A DNA stretch of 64,000 bases from assembly GCA_037074705.1 (NCBI GenBank), contig CM073593.1, positions 12,901,001 through 12,965,000 of the forward strand. The letters run 5' to 3'. Numbering within the stretch: position 1 is the stretch's first letter; each line of letters starts with the position of its first letter. Below the pieces are notes generated by a model. The model searched no databases. It was not told the origin of the DNA and was given only the letters and a program-made list of their open reading frames with translations. Below are positions 1 to 9,928 of the stretch, piece after piece. Source of the stretch: Zhengitettix transpicula. Lineage: Eukaryota > Arthropoda > Insecta > Orthoptera > Tetrigidae. The position numbers were made by a program, and so were the translations under genes.

Positions 1-504
1 ACCAGGAAGTAAGCTATTTGGAATCCATACCAACATGGATTGAACAATTTATGCTCATTAGTTAAAAAAGCATTGTACATCTACTTCTGATGGTTTCGAG
101 AAGGGTTATTGAATGTGGGCATTTGTTTTATAGCAGTATTTCAGTAAAATTGACTAAGTTTATTTTCTGGCTGGGGAGTAGACCTACAAAAAATCTGTGG
201 TGTTCATTTAACATAAAGATGTTAATCGTATTCGGCTGTTTCCGTTGGGAGAATAATGGATTAAAGTTCTATCTAGCGTCATTGTCACTATCTATGATAT
301 TTCGTCAGAGATTCATGTCTGCTTTTTTTCTAAACCTTTACATCAGTTTTCTTGACATACTAATTTTTGTAGTGCCTTTATATTTGCACACGGATTTCAA
401 AGACCTGGTTTCTGTATCAGTTGTTCAATATTTTGTAATTATAATGAATAATAAATATTACACAGATTATCCTTGCTATAATCCTACTATCCATATAATA
501 ATTT
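1..504. other. AT-rich DNA, nothing assigned
   Basis: A 143-codon ATG frame (90-521) lies here, but its hydrophobic, low-complexity translation has no family and AT-rich DNA gives such frames by chance. Confidence 0.4.
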
Positions 505-790
505 TTGACAGAGTACAATAATTCTTGGCGAGTAAGAAAATGTTTTTACACTGATCGGATTATATTCAAAATTGTTATATTGGTCAATTTTAAATTTATT
601 AAGTACGTAATAATGAAAAAAATTATTATTAATTTTACTTATTTTAAGAGATTTGTCATAATAATTTATCGTTGTATTTTTGAAGGATGATTGATTATGG
701 CAAGTTGGCCGAAATGTACCCAAAAATATATTAAAATTAAAACAAGTGACCGTCCTAATAGGTTTATTTCAAATTCCAACTATATAAATT
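505..790 (+). repeat. Dispersed repeat with hammerhead-like core (copy A)
   Basis: Homologous to 43720-43885: both share GATTATATTCAAAATT, ATTATGGCAAGTT(G/A)GCC-GAAA (here 696-713) and AAAACAAGTGACCGTC then AATAGGTTTAT. The GATGA...GGC/GCC-GAAA order resembles the catalytic core of the hammerhead ribozymes carried by Penelope-like elements. The assignment to that class is inferred. Confidence 0.55.
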
Positions 791-1660
791 TAAAATTTAA
801 ACACAATGGTGGATAGTGATATCCCCTTTTTTTCTACCAATCTTGATTTTTGGATATTAAAGCGCCATTTGTAATCGAAATTACTTTTACCTTAGTCCAA
901 ATCAATGTAACTGTGTCTGGAAAATCAGAATCAGTAATACAAAATTGGGCAGGCACTAATAGAGATTATGGGTGTTAGCAACTACGATATTGAGGATATT
1001 GAATCCCATTTAAGTATTTCATCCTCAGGAGGAGTCGAGGTTTGTATCATTGGATGTCTCCCCTTCAGGAAGATCAAATTTCACTATCCACATTTTTTGA
1101 TACGATGGGTGGTCTTCCGATAAGTCGACCATCAGTTATATATGTATACAGTATATGATTCTAATGGGAAAAACGTTAGGCGGTACAAGTTACTAAAACG
1201 TTCATTTTTTTGTATACAAATGTATGGTCGGAAGTGACGCGTGAAGGTACGAATTTAAATAAATGAGACGTGAAAAGGAAATAATTTATTTACGTCATCA
1301 ATGGATTGGGCGCGGCGAATCAGTCCGATGGCCACCCCGATCGCAGATTTCGCGAGAATCGATTTCTTCTTGCATCTGAAGGCCATCATTTATGAGACTC
1401 CAGTTGACTCAAATTGAGGTTCTCGTTGCTCGACTATTCATTGCGTGCGCGAAATACCTGACATCTTTGTATTTGTTCGCCTATCATTTCTTCGACGCTA
1501 CCAAGCAATGTTTGATGGTCACAATTTTGAGTATGTATTGTAAATATTTCTGATAGAAGCACTTTGTGATGATGGTATGTACAAAAATGTATGTTTTAGT
1601 AAGTCGTACCACCCCTCAAAGTTTGTCCCATGACAGTAAAATCACCCTATATATATGTAT
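791..1660. other. Intergenic, nothing assigned
   Basis: AT-rich, with a short GC-balanced patch at about 1290-1500 (ATGGCCACCCCGATCGC). No repeat partner or frame is seen. Confidence 0.4.
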
Positions 1661-1878
1661 TGTAATAATAATTAGAGACCATTAATGACTTTAATAATTG
1701 GATAGTTCTGGTGGATTGTTAGCGGTATCAATTTTCGAAGGCAACAATGTATAGGCGAGCTTTGCTTTGAGCCGCGAGCGCCTCAACGTAGGGCATATTA
1801 GTTGTATAATAAATAATTAATTTTTGTTAATTAATCTTTTTTTATTACACCGATTTAATTAAATGAAATGTAATCATT

Positions 1879-1881
<3 letters not shown>
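1661..1881 (+). mobile_element. Short LTR-type remnant next to (TA)n
   Basis: It starts TGTAATAATAATTAGAGACC and ends ATTACA, followed directly by ATAT. Its first 120 bases match the start of the 34178-35172 insertion, and its end matches that copy's end, including CAACGTAGGGCA. It is therefore the same family with the middle deleted. It precedes the full element at 1944, separated only by a (TA)n tract. Confidence 0.6.
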
Positions 1882-1938
<57 letters not shown>

Positions 1939-1943
1939 TATAT
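1882..1943. repeat. (TA)n microsatellite between two LTR insertions
   Basis: About 60 bases of nearly pure AT dinucleotides with one C interruption. It forms the flank of the remnant on the left and of the LTR element on the right. Confidence 0.95.
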
Positions 1944-2742
1944 TGTAATAAATTAAAATAAACTAATGATGGCTGTGGCTGAATAAAAATAACTATGTGA
2001 AGAATTAAACAAAATTTATTAATATTACAATATAAAAAATTACACAATAATATTTAAAATCTCAGGGTCTTTACTGGGTTTGATAAATGGGTGACTTGAA
2101 TTTAAATTATCTAACAAAACAATTAAAGAAAAGAAATAATTAAAGAAAAGAAATAATTGAAGAACGATCTGACGTATCTTAATGAAATGGTTTACAAATA
2201 AATTTAGAGTTCTTTTACTTACGGCCGACCAGGTCTCAATTTTGGGGTTTTCTGTGCACACGTTTTTGGGGATATCACTGAATTTAAATTGGTTACAAAA
2301 CACTTGTCGAAACTTTTGGGTCTCTCTTCAGAAACTGGAAACTGCAACTCCTTCCGGATTAATGGTTAGATGGATTGTTAACAACTTCCTCTCGATGACA
2401 TCGGTGACGGTCTCTTTTTACTTATTGAGTTTTTTTTACTGCGGCAGGAAATTAGGTTACTGCTTGTGGCTTTACTTATTGAGAAACTTTCCTGTAACCT
2501 TTACTTGATCGAATTATATGTCCAAACTTTTTGATGGAAATGTCCCGCGTCTGACTTCCAACTACACTCGTCTCTCCTCGTTGACTGTGTGTCTGTTCGT
2601 CTCGTAGAATTTTGACTGCGTATATCTCAACAATGGTTCTATTGACTCGCCGCCCGCTTTGTCGCGGTGTATGCTTTATATAGTCTAATAATGAGTTCTT
2701 TACTTTACAATTATAACAATGGATTAATTACTAATTACTACA
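1944..2742 (-). repeat. 3' LTR of the minus-strand retrotransposon
   Basis: This copy closely matches 5838-6695 but is about 60 bp shorter through small internal deletions. It contains the TATA box (CTATATAAAG on the minus strand, 2674-2683) and an AATAAA near 2015-2020 on the minus strand. The reading frames inside it on either strand are not supported as genes. Confidence 0.8.
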
Positions 2743-3214
2743 TTACGCCCCAAATTCCGTTTGAGAAAGGAAATGTCTGGACTTTACTCTTCGAAAACTG
2801 AATTTTATTCTTTTCTCTCTTCTACAAATTTTGCCCTAATTTGTCAGATCGCTCGGAAACTTATACCTAATTACCATTCATTTAAAAGATTTACACATTC
2901 CCATCAAATATTGGTGCAACTTATTATTTGTTTGATTATCCAAATGGTCTAGATCCTACAATTTATTACGGTTTGAAATTAATTGTGCATTCCTTAAAAC
3001 TAATGCCATAAAATTAAAATTATTTTTTTTTATAAAAAAAATTAACATTTTTTTTTTAATAATCTTTAATTAACTTAATTTAAATTCATTTAATTTATAA
3101 TTATTCATTTTAAACATCAATGCTGTCACTTAATCTGAAGTAAGCTTTGACCTACTTTCTCCAGATGTCAGCTGTTCTTTTGTTTACATCTACCCCCTCC
3201 ATTTTTCAACTGTC

Positions 3215-3640
3215 TCACGTGACAACAGCACAGTGCCACGCCCCCTTTTCTTTACACAACAAATATTACTTGAAACATCACATCTTCTACATCTACGAAA
3301 TTAAAATCAACCACGTGACAGCTTGAACATGCCACGCCCCCTTTTTCTCTGCATATTAACCTATGTTCAATCATCATCATAACATCTGCTTCAATACTCA
3401 AATTAAATTCACTCATGTGACAGCTTAACATGCCACGCCCCTTTTTCTCTTTTTCAACATTTAATTTATCTCTTAAAATTTATCTTTAAACTATTTCATC
3501 TTATTTCTACACCTTCTCCTCTATTTACACATTAAACCTCTCAAAGTCATCTTCAAAACATTTCAATTGTGAGTGAGCAATCATTCAAAACTTAAATTCT
3601 CTCATGTGACAGCTTAAACATGTCACGCCCCCTTTTTCTC
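3215..3640 (-). repeat. Four E-box/GC-box modules in the retrotransposon 3' region
   Basis: Copies lie at 3215-3250, 3311-3350, 3412-3450 and 3601-3640. Each has CA(C/T)GTGACA, a short AGCTT(A/G)AACATG link, then CCACGCCCCCTTTTTC. Start-to-start spacing is 96, 101 and 189 bases, as if one copy near 3505 has decayed. CACGTGAC is an E-box and GGGGGCGTGG an Sp1/KLF-type box. Read on the minus strand, the GC half is also purine-rich (AAAAAGGGGGCGTGG), like a polypurine tract. Confidence 0.75.
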
Positions 3641-4207
3641 TAACCTCAAAATCTTTAATAAACAAAAACATTGTAGCAACACGCCACGAAATTATCAAGA
3701 AAATAAAGAAACGTTCTCGGTCACGAATGCCGCTCGCCTATCCGCAAAACACATCCTAGTGGTCCCCTATCACAAAATGAATTAAGCGAGAATTTTGACC
3801 CCCCAGTATTTCAATGAAAATCATAAGAAACCCATATCCTAATGGTCTTTCTTTCCAACTTCCTAACATCTGCTTTTTCCTTCACCAACTTTGGTTAGAA
3901 CAGCATCAATATTCAATTTGAAGAAAACAAGGAATAGCTTTAGTTTAAATAGAATAAGCACCTGAAGGTGATGAAGACCAAATTGTTGAAAGGAAACTAC
4001 AATTTGTAGCAAGAAGGTTCCCTAGGTGTGCTAGACCTATGATAGTTAAACATGACTATCCCCTCAGGTATAAGATGGAAGAAAAACAGAATCTTGAAAA
4101 TCTAGGAAAAATAGTTCTGTTAGCTGAAGTAACCACGTTAGCCACACGTGTAATTAACAAAGAACGTTAATCCTTCTAATTATTTAAATCCCTTCTAAAC
4201 TTTACAT

Positions 4208-5653
4208 CTATCCAGTATCTCTGAACTCAAATATGCCTTGACCTGCATTCTGCCAGAATTCTCCAGCTGTTCTATGTTTACATTTGATCAGCTGTTCTTT
4301 CTCCCCTCCATTCACCAATGTTAAAATCTTATTTCCAAATTCTATGTTTAAATAACATTCAATATATCCCACCACTTGTTTTAAATTCTTAAATCCCATC
4401 TGTTTTATCATCATCAATTTTATTTCCATATTTCTCAATGTTTTCATAGCAATATTCCCATCAGCTGTTCCCATTTCACCTTTGTAAACAAACATTTCTA
4501 TCATATTTTGATTCACAACACCTCCCTGTAATTCTTCTATTCTTTCATAATTTTCTATTTCATTTACTTTTGCTACTATCTCACCTATTTCTCCCACTAT
4601 TTCATCTCCCTGCTCATCCACACCTTCAATACTTAACCCTTTAATCTCTCCTTCAACATCATCAGCCTTATGCTCGAACAAAATTAAATTCTTTTCAACA
4701 TCTTCCTTAACTACCACTTCCATTTCATCTACATTTACATCATATTTCTCCTCCCATAACCCCACTTTATTTTCTCCTTCCTTTCCACTAACTATCACTT
4801 CTATTTCATTAACATTTTCATCACCTTTAACCTCCAATAACCCCACTTTATTTGCTACTTCACATGTTTCAATTTCAATGTTTACATCTTTGTTTACTTT
4901 TTCTACACCATCAGATTTTATCTCTTTCCTGTCCTCTCTAATATTCTCAATAGTTTCATCATTTCTTTCATTATTTTAATTTCTCCATTCTCTTACTTCT
5001 GCTGCTAACCTCTCATAATTCCTCCTACATTCCACTTTGGATTCATTTATTTCTGCCTTCAATTCTACTATGCTTTTATTATTCTCCTCCATAACTTTAT
5101 CCATCTTTTTATCCAAATCTTTCTTTATTTCTTTATTCATATCTGCTAATTGTTCCAATTTCTGATCATTTTTGATACCCATTTCAGCTAAATTTTTATT
5201 TATTTCTGCTAAATTTCTATCCCCTTTTTCACTCAAATCTGCTAAATTTTTATCATTTTTCATACCCATTTCTGCTAAATTTTTCTTTACTTCTGCTCTA
5301 AACTCCGCTAAATTTTTATCATTTTTATCCCCTTTTGCATTCAAATCCTTCAATAATTCTAATATCATCATATATCCACTATCTCCTCCCACCTGTTTCT
5401 TGGAATTTTTGCCAATCTCATCACCTAAATTCTGACTTTCTACCTCTACATTCTCCAATTCCTTTAACCCTTCACCTAATTCCATCTCCTCACTTTCGGA
5501 CTTATCTAACACCTGCTCAAGAAAATCATCATTGATTGCTTGCCCACATTGAAACACGATTTCTTCGGCATCCATTTTCTCTACATTAAATCTAACTTTA
5601 AAAAAAACTAAACTTAAGCTACTATCTTTAACTTTAAATGCACATTTAATCAT
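4208..5653 (-). pseudogene. Gag-like coiled-coil frame interrupted by one TAA
   Basis: An ATG at 5653 opens 225 codons to a TAA at 4978-4976. The same frame then stays open to 4208, about 256 more codons, with no second stop. The first part is very rich in Lys, Glu and Asn, with at least five KNLAE/KNLAD repeats (about residues 110-165), and ends in CRRNYERLAAEVREWRN. A long coiled coil is expected. The second part repeats the pattern NKVGL(L/W)E-x-K-x-D-x-NV-x-E. Position just after the primer-binding site suggests a gag-type protein, but there is no CCHC knuckle or major homology region. The stop may be a decay mutation or a readthrough site; I cannot tell which. Confidence 0.65.
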
Positions 5654-5815
5654 TTTTCTTTCTTTTCAATAACCCTCTAACTTTCACACGCGTAAAATTC
5701 ATTTCCAAAAATTTCATGCACATCCTATCCAAAATTAAAATACTTTCTTGCACCAATACCGAGGTTTGTCAGATTTCGTTCTTTAATTATTCTACCCTAT
5801 TTATCAAAAAATCGT

Positions 5816-5835
5816 GCCACACGTTGATGCGCCAA
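5816..5835 (-). other. Primer-binding site of the LTR element
   Basis: On the minus strand, TTGGCGCATCAACGTGTGG begins two bases after the LTR end. It resembles the widespread TGGCGCCCAACGTGGGGC type of primer-binding site. The tRNA cannot be assigned reliably because several bases differ. Confidence 0.6.
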
Positions 5836-5837
5836 TT

Positions 5838-6695
5838 TGTAATAATTAAAATAAGACTAATGATTGGCAAATTACAAATGGTTGTGGCTGAATAAAATAA
5901 CTATGTGAAGAATTAAACAAAATTTATTAACAAATAATATAATATAAAATAATTATACATTAATATTTAAAATCTCAGGGTCTTTACTGGGTTTGTTAAA
6001 TGGGTGAATTGAATTTAAATTATCTAACAAAACAATTAATGAAATGAAATAATTAAAGAAAAGAAAATAATTGAAGAACGATCTGACGTATCTTAATGAA
6101 ATGGTTTACAAATAAATTTAGAGTTCTTTTACTTACGGCCGACCAGGTCTCAATTTTGGGTTTTTCTGTGCACACGTTTTTGGGGATATCACTGAATTTA
6201 AATTGGTTACAAAACACTTGTCGAAAGTTTTGGGTCTCTCTTCTGGAAACTGGAACCTGCAACTCCTTCCGGATTAATGGGTGGACAGATTGTTACAAAT
6301 TATCTCTCTGTGGAATTGATGACGGTCACGGTACTTATAGATTTTTATCGTGGCGTGATTTATTAGGTTACTCCTTGTAACTGTTCGACGAATTTTACTG
6401 TCTAAAACTTTTTACTCAAATTTAACTTGTAACCTTTCCGGCTAGATCTATCTGCCTGCCATGCTGTTCGCCGTCCCACTGTGTTACTTTTGTAAAATTA
6501 GACTTTGCTGGTCTTTATGCCTCGCCGTTCATTGCCCGACTGTGTCTGTTCGTCTCGTAGAATTTTGACTGCGTATATCTCAACAATGGTTCTATTGACT
6601 CGCCGCCCGCTTTGTCGCGGTGTATGCTTTATATAGTCTAATAATGAGTTCTTTACTTTACAATTATAACAATGGATTAATTACTAATTACTACA
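5838..6695 (-). repeat. 5' LTR of the minus-strand retrotransposon
   Basis: This is the direct repeat partner of 1944-2742. On the minus strand a TATA box, CTATATAAAG, sits at 6637-6628, upstream of a GC-rich block. This would be the promoter that drives the gag-like frame. The LTR boundary is fixed by TG...CA and by the primer-binding site that follows at about 5835. Confidence 0.8.
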
Positions 6696-6701
6696 ATATA
6701 T

Positions 6702-7741
6702 TGTAATAATTTATAAATAGCTTTTATTATCTTTTGACAATAATTCACGATATGAATTATGTGGTGTTTTTAAATGAAAAGAACTATTACGTGACAACTA
6801 TTAAACAAGATTTATTAACAATTTTAAAACAAGTATTCAAATTACAAAATATTGGGGATCTCAGGGTCTTGAGCTGGGTTTGATAAATGGCAGAATTTAT
6901 ATAATCAATATCACAAAAATTACATTTGCTTTATATGGGAATCAATGCGTCTGAACATAGACGAAATTTGTTGCTCAATAAATAATGCTAAAGATTGAAT
7001 TTAAACAATTTCAATTTTTATCAAGAAATAAAGAATGATCTGAATAATTAAAGATCTCATTTTACCGATAATTAAAGAACGATCTGACGTTTATCTTTTA
7101 AACGTGGTTTACAATGATTTTAAAGTTTTCTTTCTACTTACGGCAGCCCAGGACTCATTTTTAACTTTTCGTGCACAATTTTGGGGATATCACTGATTCT
7201 AAGTTCTCACAGACTCTAAATATTCACAGACTCTAATTAGCGTAGTTTGTTAGTTGGTTTAAAATAACTTTGTCGATTCTCGATGATTTACTGCAACCTG
7301 GATTTGTAGGTCTCGTGGATTTTTGTTGAAAATGCACCTCATTGGTTTTGTCTATTGACTGAAGACTAGTTCAATTTCTGCATTTTTGATATAACAGCGT
7401 ACTGGTTACTGGAACACTTTCTCGTTCTTTAAATTAGACCTTTTTCATTCTCGCTGATGACTGACTAAAATGTTCAACTTTTCGTGTATTAGAATTTTGT
7501 GGTCTTTACACCTCACCGTTCATTGCCTGACTGTTCGTTCTTTTCGTCTGTTATATTTGCTGTCTGCTGCCCGACTGTTCGTTCGTCTCGTAAATTTTGA
7601 GCGCGTAAAACCTTCTCGACCGATCAACAATACTTTATTTGCATTGCCGGTTTGTTGCGGCGTCCGCTATATCCACCAATAATGAGTCCTCTACAATTCA
7701 ACTTTTCAATTAGAACAATGCCTTAATTACCAATTACTACA
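6702..7741 (-). mobile_element. Solo LTR of a related family, ATAT flanks
   Basis: It starts TGTAATAATTTATAAATAGC and ends CAATTACTACA, with ATAT on both sides (6698-6701 and 7742-7745). It shares scattered blocks with the LTRs of the neighbouring element (for example ATCTCAGGGTCTT then TGGGTTTGATAAATGG, and a GGCGTCCGC/ATATCC region replacing the TATA area) but is clearly more diverged. No internal region or partner LTR is present. Confidence 0.68.
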
Positions 7742-7745
7742 ATAT

Positions 7746-8685
7746 GGTGCTGAAATTATAAATATTGATTGTTTTAAGTTCGCAAGTTGGCAATTATGAT
7801 AAATTAGAGAGAATTCCAGAAATTGTCTTGCGACGCAATCGACAAAACATATATGAAAATCAGTTGCAAATGGGATAGGAATGATCGAAGTTTACCTTTG
7901 TTGTATTGTAAACGAAGCAATAACACAGTTAAAAATTTGATCTGTTCTAAAATTATAAGAACAGAATTTAAACTTCAATATGCTAATACTGAAGATAAAA
8001 TTAATTTTATTGTTATTAATAATAAGCAATATTGAGTCTGAGCATGCGCAGTAGCATCCGACGTCGGAACGCTGTCTGTCGTGCCAATTCCGCTTTGTAT
8101 CTCTCTTTGTGTGAACCAGTTACTTCTTGAATAGACCACTACAGCTATATTTACGTTTCCGTCATACCCCAGATAAAATGGCTACGACATTTAGCTAGTG
8201 TGAAATATATTGCATTGCGATGCAACGCTTGATATACATTAAGATATAGAAGTTAATATATTATTATATATCATTAAATAAATTTAATACGCATTCATAT
8301 TAAATTTGAAATTTTTTCCTAAAATTTGGCATGAAGAATTTCTTATATTGGTGTACTAAATAAAGTTAGGGTATTTCTAAGGAATATGAGCACAGTATTT
8401 GATTCAATACATATTTTTATAATTACATGCACTTTTATAAGTTTGATAATAATTTGAACTTATTCCTTTCTTGAATAAATATAATTTGTCTAAAAATAAA
8501 AACAGTTACCATAACTACATTTAATTATATGCCTATTAATATCTTCCGCAATATAACGCACTATAAAAAATTAATTTAGGCCAAAATTGATATTTTAAAT
8601 TACAAACACAGTAATATGATGCATTGAATATGTCGTCATTGACATATATAAATATTCATACTCAATTTCAACATAAGTCTAGAAG
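7746..8685. other. Intergenic, nothing assigned
   Basis: Lies between the solo LTR and the Helitron. A 70-codon frame at 7823-8035 has no family. AT-rich throughout. Confidence 0.4.
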
Positions 8686-9115
8686 TCTAATATATACGTA
8701 AAGTAGACTGTACGTGTGTTTGTGTGTATGTTCCGCACACAAATCTATACACGTGGAGCAAACTTGAGCAAATTCCGTACACGTGTTTCTTTAGAATCGA
8801 AAACGTACACTGGGGGCGTAAGACACGTCTACCACCCCCAGGGTAGGTGTGGTGGAAATTTTTAAACATTCTAAAACGGCCGATATTGCGTCGGATAAAT
8901 CTTTTTCGGGGTGATTGAGATTGATAGTATTTCGACAGATGTTTGAGTATAATTTCAACCCCTTTCGGCATGGGAGGGGAGCACCCTTAGTGATAGGGGT
9001 GGAGGGGCGTTACATAAAAATAACGCAGAAACAACCGAGATTGGAGTCAAATCCGGGATTATGGATGTCGCTGAGTTTAATTATGACAACCCGGACAACG
9101 CGTACACCCTGCTAG
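8686..9115 (+). mobile_element. Degenerate non-autonomous Helitron
   Basis: It begins TCTAATATATACG and ends GCTAG after a worn CCGGACAACGCG hairpin region. Internal blocks (ATGTTCCGC, CGGCCGATATTGCGTCGG, TTTCAACCCCTTTCGGCATG, ATGGATGTCGCTGAGTTTAA) recur in the copies at 16538 and 58070. It lies about 600 bases upstream of the NRF-6-like promoter. No Rep/helicase frame is present. Confidence 0.62.
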
Positions 9116-9746
9116 GAGGAAATAAAAGAAGACTTGGAATTTGAAAGTATTAATATTAATGTTCGCGAATTATAATTTATATATCCTGGGAGAAGTCCTT
9201 GTACTATCAAGGGAACAACTTATAAGATGGCTGGATTAAATGTACGTTTTGAAATAAATACATATTTAGAGTCAAATTATTTTTAGAAAATGTAACTGTT
9301 ACACGGTTATGTGTTCGAGCAATGCACAATGATACTGTTAAGTCTAAAATATGAAATGGCAAATGACTGCAGTCAGAAATCAAAGAATCATAAAACATTC
9401 ATAAATCATTTTGAAGTTAATAGAAAAAAATTTACTGTAAATAAATATGGTAGGTTAAGAAAATAACAAGATAATACATTAATTTTTTAACGTTATATTT
9501 TTATTAAGTATCAAAGTGAACGTTTTGTGTGATATGAATATCTTCATAAATGTGTCATCTTTCACAGGAAAAAAACTTACTGTATATTTGTACAATGGAT
9601 GAAATTTAACGGGATACGATATCGCTTGTTTCATTGCGACAAGTTCTAGCCATTGTTTATTCCAACTGTGCAAGCAGCGGATACTGTATTGTCTACTGAA
9701 AAATTTAAGTACATTCAGATTTGTGTTGAAACACTTTTCCTGTGCT
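9116..9746 (+). other. Upstream region of the NRF-6-like gene
   Basis: AT-rich, ends at the TATA box. No clear operator-like repeat was found. The Helitron end at 9115 marks its left edge. Confidence 0.4.
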
Positions 9747-9783
9747 TATATACGAGACGTAAAAGTAAGAAATTGCCCAGTAT
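9747..9783 (+). promoter_or_regulatory. Core promoter of the NRF-6-like gene: TATA box plus Inr-like site
   Basis: TTATATAC (TATATA at 9747-9752) is followed by CCAGTATC with its A at 9779, 32 bases downstream. This is close to the insect initiator TCAGTY and at the correct spacing. It would give a 5' leader of about 47 nt before the ATG at 9826, which has A at -3 (CAGG-ATG). Seen: motifs and spacing. Inferred: that transcription starts here. Confidence 0.5.
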
Positions 9784-9825
9784 CTCGTGAGCGACAATTC
9801 TAGGAGCTCGGCAGTTGGAAGCAGG

Positions 9826-9928
9826 ATGCACGTCTTCCATATTTTTGTTTTATTCACAACAGCTGCAGTTAATATCAAGGGAGAGTGTGTCAATGTTAGA
9901 GGCGCCCAGAAATGCTCATGGAATCAAG
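9826..9928 (+). CDS. Exon 1: start codon and signal peptide of NRF-6-like protein
   Basis: The ATG opens MHVFHIFVLFTTAAVNIKG, a short basic/hydrophobic leader resembling a signal peptide with cleavage before EC. The exon ends in phase 1 at CAAG|GTTGGA, which fits the phase needed by exon 2. The donor is weak (GTTGGA, not GTRAGT), so the exon edge is less sure than the others. Confidence 0.55.

Larger units (their letters stand above)
1944..6695 (-). mobile_element. LTR retrotransposon with gag-like ORF and no recognisable pol
   Basis: Two direct repeats (1944-2742 and 5838-6695) share most of their sequence, start TGTAATAA and end TTACTACA, and flank 3.1 kb. The base quartets immediately outside are both ATAT, consistent with a 4-bp target duplication. 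Read on the minus strand, the right repeat is the 5' LTR. It is followed after AA by TTGGCGCATCAACGTGTGG, a typical retroelement primer-binding site. A G-rich tract (AATTTGGGGCG) lies just before the 3' LTR. A coiled-coil gag-like frame begins 185 nt after the 5' LTR. No protease, reverse transcriptase, RNase H or integrase motif was seen in any frame, so I read it as a non-autonomous or internally deleted element. Confidence 0.82.

Noticed and set aside
90..521. 143-codon ATG frame near the left edge
   Set aside because: Low-complexity hydrophobic translation, AT-rich codons, no family, no splice or promoter context; a chance frame is likely.
2182..2508. 108-codon frame in the LTR, repeated at 6096-6380
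   Set aside because: It lies inside LTRs on the strand opposite to the element and is broken differently in the two copies; repetition only reflects the LTR.
5172..5535. Plus-strand frames opposite the gag-like gene
   Set aside because: Mirror frames of the repetitive coiled-coil coding strand, with no independent support.
9207..9893. Minus-strand frames over the NRF-6-like promoter and exon 1
   Set aside because: Short, no family, and antisense to the supported gene.
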